Assembly: GCA_001319865.1 (NCBI GenBank)
Contig: BBSL01000117.1
Location: 1 to 57,438 of the forward strand
Direction of reading: 5' to 3'
DNA: 57,438 bases
Source of the DNA: Burkholderia sp. E7m39
Lineage (GTDB): Bacteria > Pseudomonadota > Gammaproteobacteria > Burkholderiales > Burkholderiaceae
Below are positions 17,341 to 25,585 of the stretch, piece by piece. The translations under genes were made by a program, and so were the position numbers. Under the pieces are notes generated by a model. It made no database searches, had not been told where the DNA came from, and was given only the letters and a program-made list of their open reading frames with translations. Within the stretch, counting starts at the first letter, position 1, and every line of letters begins with the position of its first letter.

Positions 17341-18069
17341 ATGGTAGGAAAAGTAGTTTCTGGGGGCAAAGCCACGGCCGAGGGCAAGTTGCTGGGAGAG
17401 TCGACTTATCTGGCCATGCGGCAGGCGATACTGTCCTGCTCGCTGAAACCAGGCAGCATGCTGACCGAGGCTGCGCTGATGGAGCAATATGGCGTCGGCA
17501 AGTCGACCTGCCGGCTGGCGCTTGCGCGTCTCACGCATGAAGGGCTGGTGCGTTCGGTGCCGCGACACGGCTACGTTGTGGTACCGGTCACGCTGAAGGA
17601 TGTCGAGGAGGTGTTCGCGCTGCGGCTCATTCTCGAACCCGAGGCCGCGCGGCTCGCGGCCGGCAAGGTGGACGCAAAGGCGCTGATGCGGATCGATCGC
17701 GCCGCGCGCGGCAATACCGCGTCGAAGAATCACGGCAACCGGATCGGGTTTTTCCTCGATGCGAACCGGGAGTTTCATCTGGTGATCGCAATGGCATCGG
17801 GCAATGACCGTCTGGTGCGAAGCATCTCGGTGCTGTTCGACGAAATGGCGCGGCTGGTGGCGCTCGGTTTCAGCGACGAAGACGACAGCCCGGAAATCGC
17901 CGACGATCACCGGCAGCTGGTCGAGGTGCTGTCGGCAGGGGACGGCAAGTCGGGCGCGCGCATTGCGCGCCGGCACATCGAGAAGTTTCGCGACATGACG
18001 ATGGAGCGTGTGCTGCGCAGCATGAAGCAGGACTTCGAGCGCGCGCCGCTGGTTGCGATGGGCAAGTAA
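17341..18069 (+). CDS. GntR-family regulator with FCD domain (copy 2)
   Basis: 242 residues from the ATG at 17341, chosen because it places the start about 20 residues before the helix-turn-helix, as in the paralogue at 7513; an ATG at 17317 is possible. The winged helix contains LTEAALMEQYGVGKSTCRLALARL, followed by the FCD domain with LKDVEEVFALRLILEPEAARL. It shares long identical stretches with copy 1, so the two may recognise related operators and effectors. It is preceded by a 146-base gap and followed by a small hairpin and the second substrate-binding gene. Confidence 0.87.
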   Translation: MVGKVVSGGKATAEGKLLGESTYLAMRQAILSCSLKPGSMLTEAALMEQYGVGKSTCRLALARLTHEGLVRSVPRHGYVVVPVTLKDVEEVFALRLILEPEAARLAAGKVDAKALMRIDRAARGNTASKNHGNRIGFFLDANREFHLVIAMASGNDRLVRSISVLFDEMARLVALGFSDEDDSPEIADDHRQLVEVLSAGDGKSGARIARRHIEKFRDMTMERVLRSMKQDFERAPLVAMGK

Positions 18070-18090
18070 GGCGGAGATTCCGCCTTTGCT
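18068..18090 (+). terminator. Hairpin at the end of GntR copy 2
   Basis: An 8-bp perfect stem (AAGGCGGA at 18068-18075 with TCCGCCTT at 18079-18086), a 3-base loop and a short T-containing tail. It overlaps the stop codon. A weak intrinsic terminator separating the regulator from the second binding-protein unit is the simplest reading. Confidence 0.45.
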
Positions 18091-18208
18091 TCAGGCGGAT
18101 GTCTCGATGAATGGTTGCACCGTGCTTTATGTTTTGATAGGACATTTAGTAATCCTTCAAAGATGATGCTGGGAAGACCGGCGACGTCGCTACTTCGGGC
18201 AAAGCACC

Positions 18209-19204
18209 ATGAAATCATTTCGTTCCGTTCTAAAGGCAGCATGCGCACTCGCAATAGCCGGCGCGTGCCTTACCAGTGCGTATGCGGCGCCGCTGCGCGT
18301 GGGCTACTGGACCAGTGGCACCAGTCTCGGTTTCGGTGCCGTGCTCGAAGCGCAGAAGTTCTTTGAGAAACAGGGTCTGCAGGTGCAGTTTCTTCACTTT
18401 CCTGACGTGAACGGACCGACTACCGCGCTGGCATCGAACGCAATCGATCTGGCATTCGGCACCAGCCTCGCGGGAGCATTCAGCCTGAGCCAGCAGGGTG
18501 TGCCGGTCAGGATGGTGGCTGCTACGCAGATTGTCGATGCGGAAATCGTCGTGCTCGCGGATTCGCCGATCCATTCCGCGGGTGAACTGCGCGGCAAGAA
18601 AGTCGGCATGTCGCCAATCGGCAGTGCGACCACTGGCGTCGGCACTGCCGTGCTGGACGGAAATTACGGGCTCAAGCTTGCCGACTATCGCCTGGTTGCC
18701 GGCGACGAACCGCGTCTTGCGCAGTTCCTCGTCCAGAAGAACGTCGACGCAGCCGTGATGCGTCCCACCACGGTGGCGCAAGTGCCGGACAGTGCGCAGA
18801 AAGTCCGCGTCATCACGACTTTGTCCGATCAATGGAAACAGATGACGAAAGCGAGCACACCACCCTATATCGGTGTCGCCGTGATGCGCAGCGAGTGGCT
18901 CAAGGACAACCCCGCCGATGCGGCGAAGGTGCTTGCGGCGATGCGCCAGGCACTGGCCTTCGGCGCGGCCAACCCCGACGCTGTCGTGGCGATACTCAAG
19001 AAGGCTGGCAACATGAGCGACGAGGGCGCGCGTTTCTATGGCGACCACTGGTCGACCATGAATACGGTCTCGTTCAAATCGGGCGACATCGACACACTGA
19101 AACGCACATTCGAAGTCTTCAGGGCCGCCGGAACGCTGAAGGGCGAACTTCCCGCGGATCTCTTCTATCAGAAACCCTATCTCGACTCGGAAGCAGTCAA
19201 ATGA
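18209..19204 (+). CDS. ABC transporter substrate-binding protein, SsuA/TauA type (copy 2)
   Basis: 331 residues with a signal peptide ending near TSAYA (about residue 26) and the same fold as copy 1: APLRVGYWTSGTSLGFGAVLE, ELRGKKVGMSPIGSA and FLVQKNVDAAVMRPTTVAQV recur at equivalent positions. The ligand-contact region after LASNAIDLAFGTS differs from copy 1, so the two may recognise different members of one substrate class and share the single permease/ATPase. It precedes the Rieske oxygenase genes by 73 bases and may be co-transcribed with them. Confidence 0.9.
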   Translation: MKSFRSVLKAACALAIAGACLTSAYAAPLRVGYWTSGTSLGFGAVLEAQKFFEKQGLQVQFLHFPDVNGPTTALASNAIDLAFGTSLAGAFSLSQQGVPVRMVAATQIVDAEIVVLADSPIHSAGELRGKKVGMSPIGSATTGVGTAVLDGNYGLKLADYRLVAGDEPRLAQFLVQKNVDAAVMRPTTVAQVPDSAQKVRVITTLSDQWKQMTKASTPPYIGVAVMRSEWLKDNPADAAKVLAAMRQALAFGAANPDAVVAILKKAGNMSDEGARFYGDHWSTMNTVSFKSGDIDTLKRTFEVFRAAGTLKGELPADLFYQKPYLDSEAVK

Positions 19205-19277
19205 GCGGATATCGGGGATTGGCCAGTGGCCACAGCCGCCGCCGTGGAGTACGGGCCTTCAGCAACGGAGCAGCAAT

Positions 19278-20552
19278 ATGACGGAAAAATGCGGGGGTGC
19301 GGTCGCGACTATTGGATTTCCCACTAGCCGGATCCGCTGGCCGGAAGAGGGCATTACACGTGTTCCGCTACGTGTGTTCTCCGATGCCGCAACCTACGAG
19401 CGCGAGCAGCATGCCGTGTTTCGCGGACGCACATGGAGTTTCCTCTGCCTCGACATCGAGATTCCAAACCCAGGTGATTACATCACGACCAAGGTCGGGC
19501 ATACGTCGGTAATTGTCGTGCGTCAGCACGACGGCGCCATTGGTGCGCTCGTGAACAAGTGCGTGCACAAGGGCTCGGTGCTTTGCTACGAAGCGCAGGG
19601 GCACCGCAAGCGTGCGAACTTCGTTTGCCCTTATCACAACTGGGTCTATAACTTCGACGGCGAACTGACGAGCGTCGCATTCGAGAAGGGTGTGCAGGGC
19701 AAAGGCGGCATGCCGGAGGATTTCGACAAATCGAAGTTCCATCTGACGAAGCTGCGCGTGGAGACCATCCGCGGCCTCGTGTTCGGGTCGTTTTCCGAAG
19801 AAGCGCCGACACTAAAGGACTATCTCGGACCGACAATGGTGCGGCACATGGAGCGCACGCTATATGGGCAGGTAAAGATACTTGGCCGCTATAGTCAGGT
19901 GATGCACAACAACTGGAAGCTTTACGTCGAGAATAGCCGAGACAATTATCACCCGAGCCTGCTGCATGCGTTTTTCTCGACGTTCAAGATCAACCGGCTG
20001 TCGGCGGAAGGCGGTACGTCGCAGGATGAAGACAGCCGGCATCACATCACCTTTACGAAGCGCTATACCGACATTGGCGATCAGGCATACGACTCCGGGG
20101 TGATTCGCGCAATGCGGGACGATTTCGGCCTGAAGGATCCTTCGCTGATCGATCAGTGGATGGAGTATCCCGATCAGATCACCAATGCGATTCAGAGCAT
20201 TTTTCCGGGTTTCGTGCTGCATCAGATCATGAACTCCATCGGCGTTCGGCAGGTGGTGCCGCTCGGTGTGGATCGATGCGAATTGATCTGGACCGTGCTC
20301 GGTTTCGAGCAAGACACACCGGAGCAGACGCTCATCCGGCGCAAGCAGAGCAATCTCGTCGGGCCTGCGGGTTTTGTGTCGATGGAAGACGGCACGATAG
20401 GCGCGTTCGTCGAAAAGGGGATTCGCGGGGATCTTGACGACGTTGCCGTGATCGAGATGGGTGGCAAGGGCATCGGCCCGATGGCGACCCGCGCAACCGA
20501 AACCTCAGTGCGCGGCTTCTGGAAATTCTATAGAGAACTGATGGATGTCTAG
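19278..20552 (+). CDS. Aromatic-ring-hydroxylating dioxygenase alpha subunit (Rieske, AndAc/salicylate-hydroxylase type)
   Basis: 424 residues. The Rieske [2Fe-2S] ligands are Cys95-x-His97 and Cys117-x-x-His120 (KCVHKG and CPYHNW). The mononuclear iron site is Asp222, His225 and His230 in RDNYHPSLLH, plus a distal Asp. Length and motifs (WPEEGITRVPLRVF, IPNPGDY, GLVFGS) match the large subunits of anthranilate 1,2-dioxygenase of the AndAc type and salicylate 5-hydroxylase. It should hydroxylate an aromatic carboxylate. The beta subunit gene overlaps it by 8 bases. No ferredoxin or reductase gene is found nearby, so electron supply must come from elsewhere. Substrate not determined. Confidence 0.9.
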   Translation: MTEKCGGAVATIGFPTSRIRWPEEGITRVPLRVFSDAATYEREQHAVFRGRTWSFLCLDIEIPNPGDYITTKVGHTSVIVVRQHDGAIGALVNKCVHKGSVLCYEAQGHRKRANFVCPYHNWVYNFDGELTSVAFEKGVQGKGGMPEDFDKSKFHLTKLRVETIRGLVFGSFSEEAPTLKDYLGPTMVRHMERTLYGQVKILGRYSQVMHNNWKLYVENSRDNYHPSLLHAFFSTFKINRLSAEGGTSQDEDSRHHITFTKRYTDIGDQAYDSGVIRAMRDDFGLKDPSLIDQWMEYPDQITNAIQSIFPGFVLHQIMNSIGVRQVVPLGVDRCELIWTVLGFEQDTPEQTLIRRKQSNLVGPAGFVSMEDGTIGAFVEKGIRGDLDDVAVIEMGGKGIGPMATRATETSVRGFWKFYRELMDV

Positions 20553-21048
20553 CACGACGCGCTACCCTGACCTGGAGGTCAGCACCCAGACGGGCGCGAG
20601 TATCGCGCGCCTGATGGCCCGCTATTGCAGTTCGATCGACAATGGCGACTTCGACCGCTGGCCGGAGTTCTTCACCGAAGATTGCACTTACCGCATTCTC
20701 ACTCGCACCGATTTCGAAGCGGGTCGCGACTTCGGCATCTGGTTCTGCAACACGCGCGGCATGCTGCTGGATCGCGTCAGTTCGATCCAGTCGGTTAACG
20801 TGTTCGAACCGCATGTCTACCGTCATGTACTTGGACCGACGGAAGTCGTCAGCGTCGAAGACGGGCTGATCGGCTGCGAAACCAGCTACATGGTCGTGCG
20901 AACGGGCTATGAAGGCGGCATGGTTGTGTTCAGCGTCGGACGTTATATCGATCAGATCGTCGTCGAAGGCGGCCGCGCGTTGCTGCGTGAGCGCACGGTC
21001 GTTACGGATTCGTGCCGCTACGACACGCTAGTTGCGCTCCCCCTGTAA
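20545..21048 (+). CDS. Aromatic-ring-hydroxylating dioxygenase beta subunit
   Basis: 167 residues of the NTF2-like small-subunit family, the usual length. SIARLMARYCSSIDNGDFDRWPEFF and a DCTYRIL strand at the N-terminus, then an ETSYMVVRTGYEGGMVVFSVGRYID strand pair and the C-terminal RERTVVTDS segment are typical. It stabilises the alpha3beta3 hexamer and has no catalytic metal. The 8-base overlap with the alpha gene implies translational coupling. Confidence 0.9.
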   Translation: MSSTTRYPDLEVSTQTGASIARLMARYCSSIDNGDFDRWPEFFTEDCTYRILTRTDFEAGRDFGIWFCNTRGMLLDRVSSIQSVNVFEPHVYRHVLGPTEVVSVEDGLIGCETSYMVVRTGYEGGMVVFSVGRYIDQIVVEGGRALLRERTVVTDSCRYDTLVALPL

Positions 21049-21062
21049 GGATGTCGCCCCGG

Positions 21063-22070
21063 ATGACCGAACCTGCCCGCCGATACCGGCTGCACCTCGA
21101 AAGCCAGCGGCATCAGTCGCCGGCCTTTCATCTTCACGAAGCCGTATGGCAGGTCGCCAGCGCGCGACATCCCGATCTCGCACGGCACATCGACGTGACG
21201 TTCGGCTGGGACGGCGAGCGGTTCGCGCGTCCGCTCGACGACGTCGACTTCCTGCTGGCGTCGAGATTTCCGCATGAGGCGGTGAACGACGCGCCAAGTC
21301 TGCGCTGGATTCACACGACAGGTGCCGGCGTCGATCAGTTGATGCCGCTCGATCGTCTGCGCCGCGACCTGATCCTGACGAACAGTAGCGGCATTCATAG
21401 CGACAAGGCGGCCGAATACACGCATATGGCGTTGCTGATGCTGAATGCGCAAATGCCGGCCATGTCACAGGCGCAGCGGGAACATCGTTGGGACGCGCGG
21501 CTCACCACGCCGATTCGCGGCAAGACGGCGCTGATAATCGGTTTCGGCGATCTGGGCATGGCGGCGAGCCGCGCGGCACGTGCGCTCGGCTTGCGAGTAG
21601 TCGCATTGAACCGGAGCGGTGCGGCGCCGGCGCAGGCGGTGGAAACAGTCGATGTACTCGCAACGATCGCCGCACTCGACGACTGGCTGCCTCAGGCTGA
21701 CTTCGTCGTTATCACGGCGCCGCTCACGGCCGAGACACGCCATCTGCTTTCCGCCGCGCGCCTCGCCCGCATGCGGCCGGGTGCGGGCGTTGTCAATCTT
21801 TCGCGCGCAGCGCTGATCGACCATGCCGCGTTGTTCGAGCGATTGCGTTCAGGAGAGTGCGGTGGCGCGCTGCTCGATGTATTCAATCCTGAACCGTTGC
21901 CGGCCGACCACGTGGCGTGGGACGTGCCGAGACTCGTCGTCACGCCGCACATTTCGTGCGACTCGCCCGATTACAACCTGCGGGTCCTCGAACTCTGGTT
22001 TGCAAATTTCGCGCGATTGCTGCGCGGCGAACCGCTGGGGAACATCGTCGATCGTTCACGCGGTTATTGA
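21063..22070 (+). CDS. D-2-hydroxyacid dehydrogenase family protein
   Basis: 335 residues from the ATG at 21063 (AAGGA 11 bases upstream; the ATG at 21051 would touch the RBS). The D-isomer-specific 2-hydroxyacid dehydrogenase domains are both present: a flavodoxin-like outer domain (RWIHTTGAGVDQL) and the NAD-binding domain with GFGDLG. The catalytic Arg (NLSRAALIDH), Glu (DVFNPEPLP) and His (VTPHIS) are all conserved. It would reduce a 2-oxoacid or oxidise a D-2-hydroxyacid. It is the last gene of the GC-rich aromatic cluster and follows the oxygenase beta gene by a few bases. Confidence 0.87.
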   Translation: MTEPARRYRLHLESQRHQSPAFHLHEAVWQVASARHPDLARHIDVTFGWDGERFARPLDDVDFLLASRFPHEAVNDAPSLRWIHTTGAGVDQLMPLDRLRRDLILTNSSGIHSDKAAEYTHMALLMLNAQMPAMSQAQREHRWDARLTTPIRGKTALIIGFGDLGMAASRAARALGLRVVALNRSGAAPAQAVETVDVLATIAALDDWLPQADFVVITAPLTAETRHLLSAARLARMRPGAGVVNLSRAALIDHAALFERLRSGECGGALLDVFNPEPLPADHVAWDVPRLVVTPHISCDSPDYNLRVLELWFANFARLLRGEPLGNIVDRSRGY

Positions 22071-22626
22071 ACCGCTAGACGGGGACGCTATCGCGGGTGA
22101 CCGACCCGGAGCTGTGGGGCGAGCTTGTCGCGCAGTCGATTGGGAGATCCGTTAATCGATGGGCCGGACCGAAAATGGACGGCGCGTCCGACAAGTCCTG
22201 CACATCGGTTGTGGCCGTCAGCCGACCGCTTGAAGATCTGCGGGCAAGGGTCCCCAAAGACCCGCGGCTCATACACGGGCTCCCGGCCGTGTTCAGTACA
22301 TTAGTGTGCAACTAACCGTCGAGTGCGCCGCGACCATGCGTCCGCTTCGCCAGAACCGCGGCCACCAGAAAGAGGCCCACTGCCGCATCCGGTGAACCTA
22401 CCGTCCGTCGCTCGCGATGCTGTCTCCGGTATCGATCACCGGCGGCCAGGGAAACCCAGCGCTAAAACTACGCGAAGCCTTCGATATCTCATCGAGTGCG
22501 CGCCACCTTCGCCTCGCGCGCGCTTTTTTTCGCCGAGTCACCCTCATTCCGCGTAAACCCGCTTGCGTGCCATTTTTGATGATTCTATATTGCAGTTCAC
22601 CATCAACTATTACGATGCGATAGACA
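22071..22626. other. 556-base intergenic region
   Basis: No convincing gene on either strand. The last 60 bases are AT-rich and should contain the promoter of the enoyl-CoA hydratase operon. I saw no terminator with a T-run after the hydroxyacid dehydrogenase gene. Confidence 0.5.
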
Positions 22627-23388
22627 ATGAGTGACGACGTTCTGTTTTCGAAACACGGCCGCGTCGCGGTCATCACGCTGAATCGTCCCGAACGGCTGAA
22701 CGCCTGGACTACGCCGATGCGCGAATCGATCATTGCGGCGCTCGAGGGCTTCAACGCCGACGACGATGTCGCCGCGATCATCATGACGGGCGCGGGCAAT
22801 CGCGCGTTCTCGGCGGGGCAGGATCTGGCCGAGGCGCACAACTTCGACGGCGAACGCGCCGTAGCGTGGGTCAAGGAGTGGCAGCGCTATTACGCGGCGC
22901 TGCGCGGCCTGTCCAAGCCGCTCGTGATGGCGCTCAACGGTACCGCTGCAGGTTCGGCGTTTCAGGTCGCCTTGCTCGGCGATATCCGCGTGGGCCACCC
23001 GGGCGTGCGCATGGGCCAGCCGGAGATCAATGCGGGCATCGCGAGCACGACCGGGCCGTGGATCATGAATTCGATGCTCGGCATGTCGCGCACCATCGAG
23101 CTCACGCTCACCGGCCGTCTGATGGACGCCGACGAGTGCTATCGCATCGGGCTGATTCATCACATCGTCGACGAAGACAAGGTCTTCGAGAAAGCGCTCG
23201 AAATTGCAACGGAACTCTCCGCCAAGCCGCCCGTCGCGATGCGTCTCGACAAACAGCGTTTCCGCGAGATGACCGAACCGGGTTTCGTCGACTGTATCGA
23301 GGCGGGGGAGCGTATCCAGCGCGAGGCGTACGACTCGGGCGAGCCCGCTCGCATGATGGAAGAGTTTTTCAAAAAACGTGCCAAATAA
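22627..23388 (+). CDS. Enoyl-CoA hydratase/isomerase (crotonase family)
   Basis: 253 residues with the crotonase fold: LNRPERLNAW at the N-terminus and the oxyanion-hole segment AFSAGQDL near residue 60. The first catalytic position reads Gln in SAFQVALLGD where hydratases usually have Glu, and the second keeps Glu in RMGQPEINAG. A single active-site Glu is compatible with isomerases, CaiD-like hydratases or hydrolases. It is the first gene of an operon with a PotABCD-type transporter and a CoA ligase, so it likely acts on a CoA ester of the imported substrate. Confidence 0.88.
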   Translation: MSDDVLFSKHGRVAVITLNRPERLNAWTTPMRESIIAALEGFNADDDVAAIIMTGAGNRAFSAGQDLAEAHNFDGERAVAWVKEWQRYYAALRGLSKPLVMALNGTAAGSAFQVALLGDIRVGHPGVRMGQPEINAGIASTTGPWIMNSMLGMSRTIELTLTGRLMDADECYRIGLIHHIVDEDKVFEKALEIATELSAKPPVAMRLDKQRFREMTEPGFVDCIEAGERIQREAYDSGEPARMMEEFFKKRAK

Positions 23389-23442
23389 AGCGGGCGGAAG
23401 CCGGGCAGTTCCTTCTCAACCCTAGTGCGAGAGACCTGAACC

Positions 23443-24504
23443 ATGACAGAAGACTTCAATCCGACGCGCCGCCGCATTCTGCGCGGCGCAGGCGCGCTCG
23501 CCGTGGCCGGCATGATGCCGCTCGCCGCACGCGCTCAAACCAGGCAGATCGTCGTCTCGGACCCGGGCGGCCCATACACGACCGCGTATCGCGAAGCCTT
23601 CTATGACCCGTTCGAGAAAGCGACGGGCATCAAGGTCGTCAGCGTGGCGCGCGAATCGCAGCCGGTCGCCCAATTCGCGGCGATGGTGCAAACGAAGAAC
23701 TATGTGTGGGACGTCACCACGCTGACGCTATCGGCGGACATTCCGTATCTCGAAGCGAAAGGCCTGCTCGAGCCGATCGGCCTGAAAGCGAGCGACTATC
23801 CGGACATCATGCCCGAGGCGATCACGCCCAACTGGCTTGGTGTCGACGTGTATTCGACCGTGCTCGCGTATCGCGCGGACAAGTTCAAGGACAACGGCCC
23901 AAAGTCGTGGGCGGACTTCTGGGACGTGAAGAAATTCCCCGGCCGCCGCTGCCTGCGCCGCAGTCCGCTCGACACGCTGGAACAGGCGCTGCTCGCCGAC
24001 GGCGTTCCGCTCGACAAGCTCTATCCGCTCGACGTGGACCGCGCATTCAGGAGTCTCGACAGGATCAAGCCGTACATCAACATCTGGTGGTCCTCTGGCG
24101 CGCAGGCGATGCAGGCGATCCAGAGCGGCGACGTCGACATGATCTCGACCTGGAACGGCCGCGCGCAGGCCGCAAAGGACAGCGGCGCGCCGGTGACGAT
24201 CGTGTGGAGTCAGGGCCTGTATTCGATCGAAGGCTGGGGCATTCCGAAAGGCACGCCGCACGCCGATGCCGCGAGGCAGTTCGTGCGCTTTTGCGCCGAC
24301 GCGAAGCGTCAGGCTTCGCTCACACGCACGCTCGCCTACGGCCCGACCAACAAGAAGTCCTTCGAAACGATCAGCAAGGAGCGCGCGACGCTCCTGCCAA
24401 CCGCCCCGGACAACATCAAGGACATGAAGCTGCCGAGCCCGCAATGGTGGGAAGAGAACCGCCAGAAGGTCACCGAGCGGTTCAATTCGTGGATCATTTC
24501 GTAA
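23443..24504 (+). CDS. ABC transporter substrate-binding protein, PotD-like
   Basis: 353 residues. The N-terminus carries a Tat-like signal (RRRILRGAGALAVAG, cleavage near ARA), followed by the periplasmic-binding fold QIVVSDPGGPYTTAY. LAYRADKF, KKFPGRRCLRR and SGDVDMISTWNGR match the spermidine/putrescine-type binding proteins. Residues that bind polyamines cannot be confirmed here, and the neighbours (hydratase, CoA ligase) argue for a different, perhaps quaternary-amine or carboxylic, substrate. It is the start of a three-gene transporter set. Confidence 0.88.
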   Translation: MTEDFNPTRRRILRGAGALAVAGMMPLAARAQTRQIVVSDPGGPYTTAYREAFYDPFEKATGIKVVSVARESQPVAQFAAMVQTKNYVWDVTTLTLSADIPYLEAKGLLEPIGLKASDYPDIMPEAITPNWLGVDVYSTVLAYRADKFKDNGPKSWADFWDVKKFPGRRCLRRSPLDTLEQALLADGVPLDKLYPLDVDRAFRSLDRIKPYINIWWSSGAQAMQAIQSGDVDMISTWNGRAQAAKDSGAPVTIVWSQGLYSIEGWGIPKGTPHADAARQFVRFCADAKRQASLTRTLAYGPTNKKSFETISKERATLLPTAPDNIKDMKLPSPQWWEENRQKVTERFNSWIIS

Positions 24505-24514
24505 GGAGCGGACG

Positions 24515-25576
24515 ATGAGCTCGAAACTCGAGGCGATCGGCGTCGCGAAGCGCTATGGCGATTCGGTTGCGCTGGAACCGACGGACCTCGCCGTGCAAGC
24601 GGGCGAATTCCTGACGCTGCTCGGTCCCTCGGGTTCGGGCAAGACGACCCTGTTGCAGATGATTTCCGGCCTCGTCGCGCCGAGCGCAGGGCGCATCGAG
24701 ATCGACGGACGCGACGTCACGCATGTCGAAGCTGGCAAGCGCGGCATCGGCATGGTCTTTCAGAGCTATGCGCTCTTTCCGCACATGAGCGTGTGGGACA
24801 ACGTCGCATACGGCCTGCGCATGCGCCGCAAATCGCGCGACGAAGTGCGTGCCGCGGTGGACGACGCGCTTGCGATGGTGCGCATGACCGAGTTCGCAAA
24901 GCGCTTTCCGAAGGAGTTGTCGGGCGGGCAGCAGCAGCGCATCGCGCTCGCGCGCTGCTTCGCGTACCGGCCTTCCGTGATTCTGCTCGACGAGCCGCTC
25001 GGCGCGCTCGACAAGAAACTGCGCGAACACATGCAGACCGAGATTCGATGCCTGCACAAGGAACTCGGCGCGACCTTCGTCTACGTGACGCACGATCAGG
25101 ACGAAGCGCTCACGCTTTCGGACCGAATCTGCCTGATGAATCAGGCGCGCATCGAGCAGGTGGGCACGCCCGCCGATCTATACGATCGTCCCGCCACCCG
25201 CTTTGCGGCGGGCTTCATCGGTCATTCGAATCTGCTCGAAGGCGAACTTGATGCTGCGCGCGGCGCCGCCGGCGAGCCGGTCCTGCTCGCCGCGGGCGGC
25301 CGCATTCCTTTGCCGCTCGGCGCATCGGGCGCGCCCGCCACGCGTCACACGCTGCTTCTGCGTCCCGAAGCGCCGCGTCTCGTCGAACCGCACAGCGGTT
25401 TCGTGGCGGGCATCATCGCGGATGTCGTGTTCTTTGGCAGCGATACGCGCGTGTCGCTTTCGATGAGCGACGGCAGCGAGCTGACCGTACGGTGCGAGCG
25501 CAGCGTGACACCGCGCATCGGCGACAAGGTGGGGCTCACCTGGGATCCGCACCGAACGACGTTGCTGCACGCCTGA
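24515..25576 (+). CDS. ABC transporter ATP-binding protein, PotA-like
   Basis: 353 residues: an ABC domain (Walker A GPSGSGKTT near 40-48, Q-loop in VFQSYALFPHM, signature LSGGQQQR, Walker B VILLDEPLGALD, switch VTHDQDEA) and a C-terminal TOBE domain from about residue 270 (LLRPEAPRL). This is the composition of the PotA/PotG group. It lies 10 bases after the binding-protein gene and 9 bases before the fused permease gene. Confidence 0.93.
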   Translation: MSSKLEAIGVAKRYGDSVALEPTDLAVQAGEFLTLLGPSGSGKTTLLQMISGLVAPSAGRIEIDGRDVTHVEAGKRGIGMVFQSYALFPHMSVWDNVAYGLRMRRKSRDEVRAAVDDALAMVRMTEFAKRFPKELSGGQQQRIALARCFAYRPSVILLDEPLGALDKKLREHMQTEIRCLHKELGATFVYVTHDQDEALTLSDRICLMNQARIEQVGTPADLYDRPATRFAAGFIGHSNLLEGELDAARGAAGEPVLLAAGGRIPLPLGASGAPATRHTLLLRPEAPRLVEPHSGFVAGIIADVVFFGSDTRVSLSMSDGSELTVRCERSVTPRIGDKVGLTWDPHRTTLLHA

Positions 25577-25585
25577 GGAGCCGCC

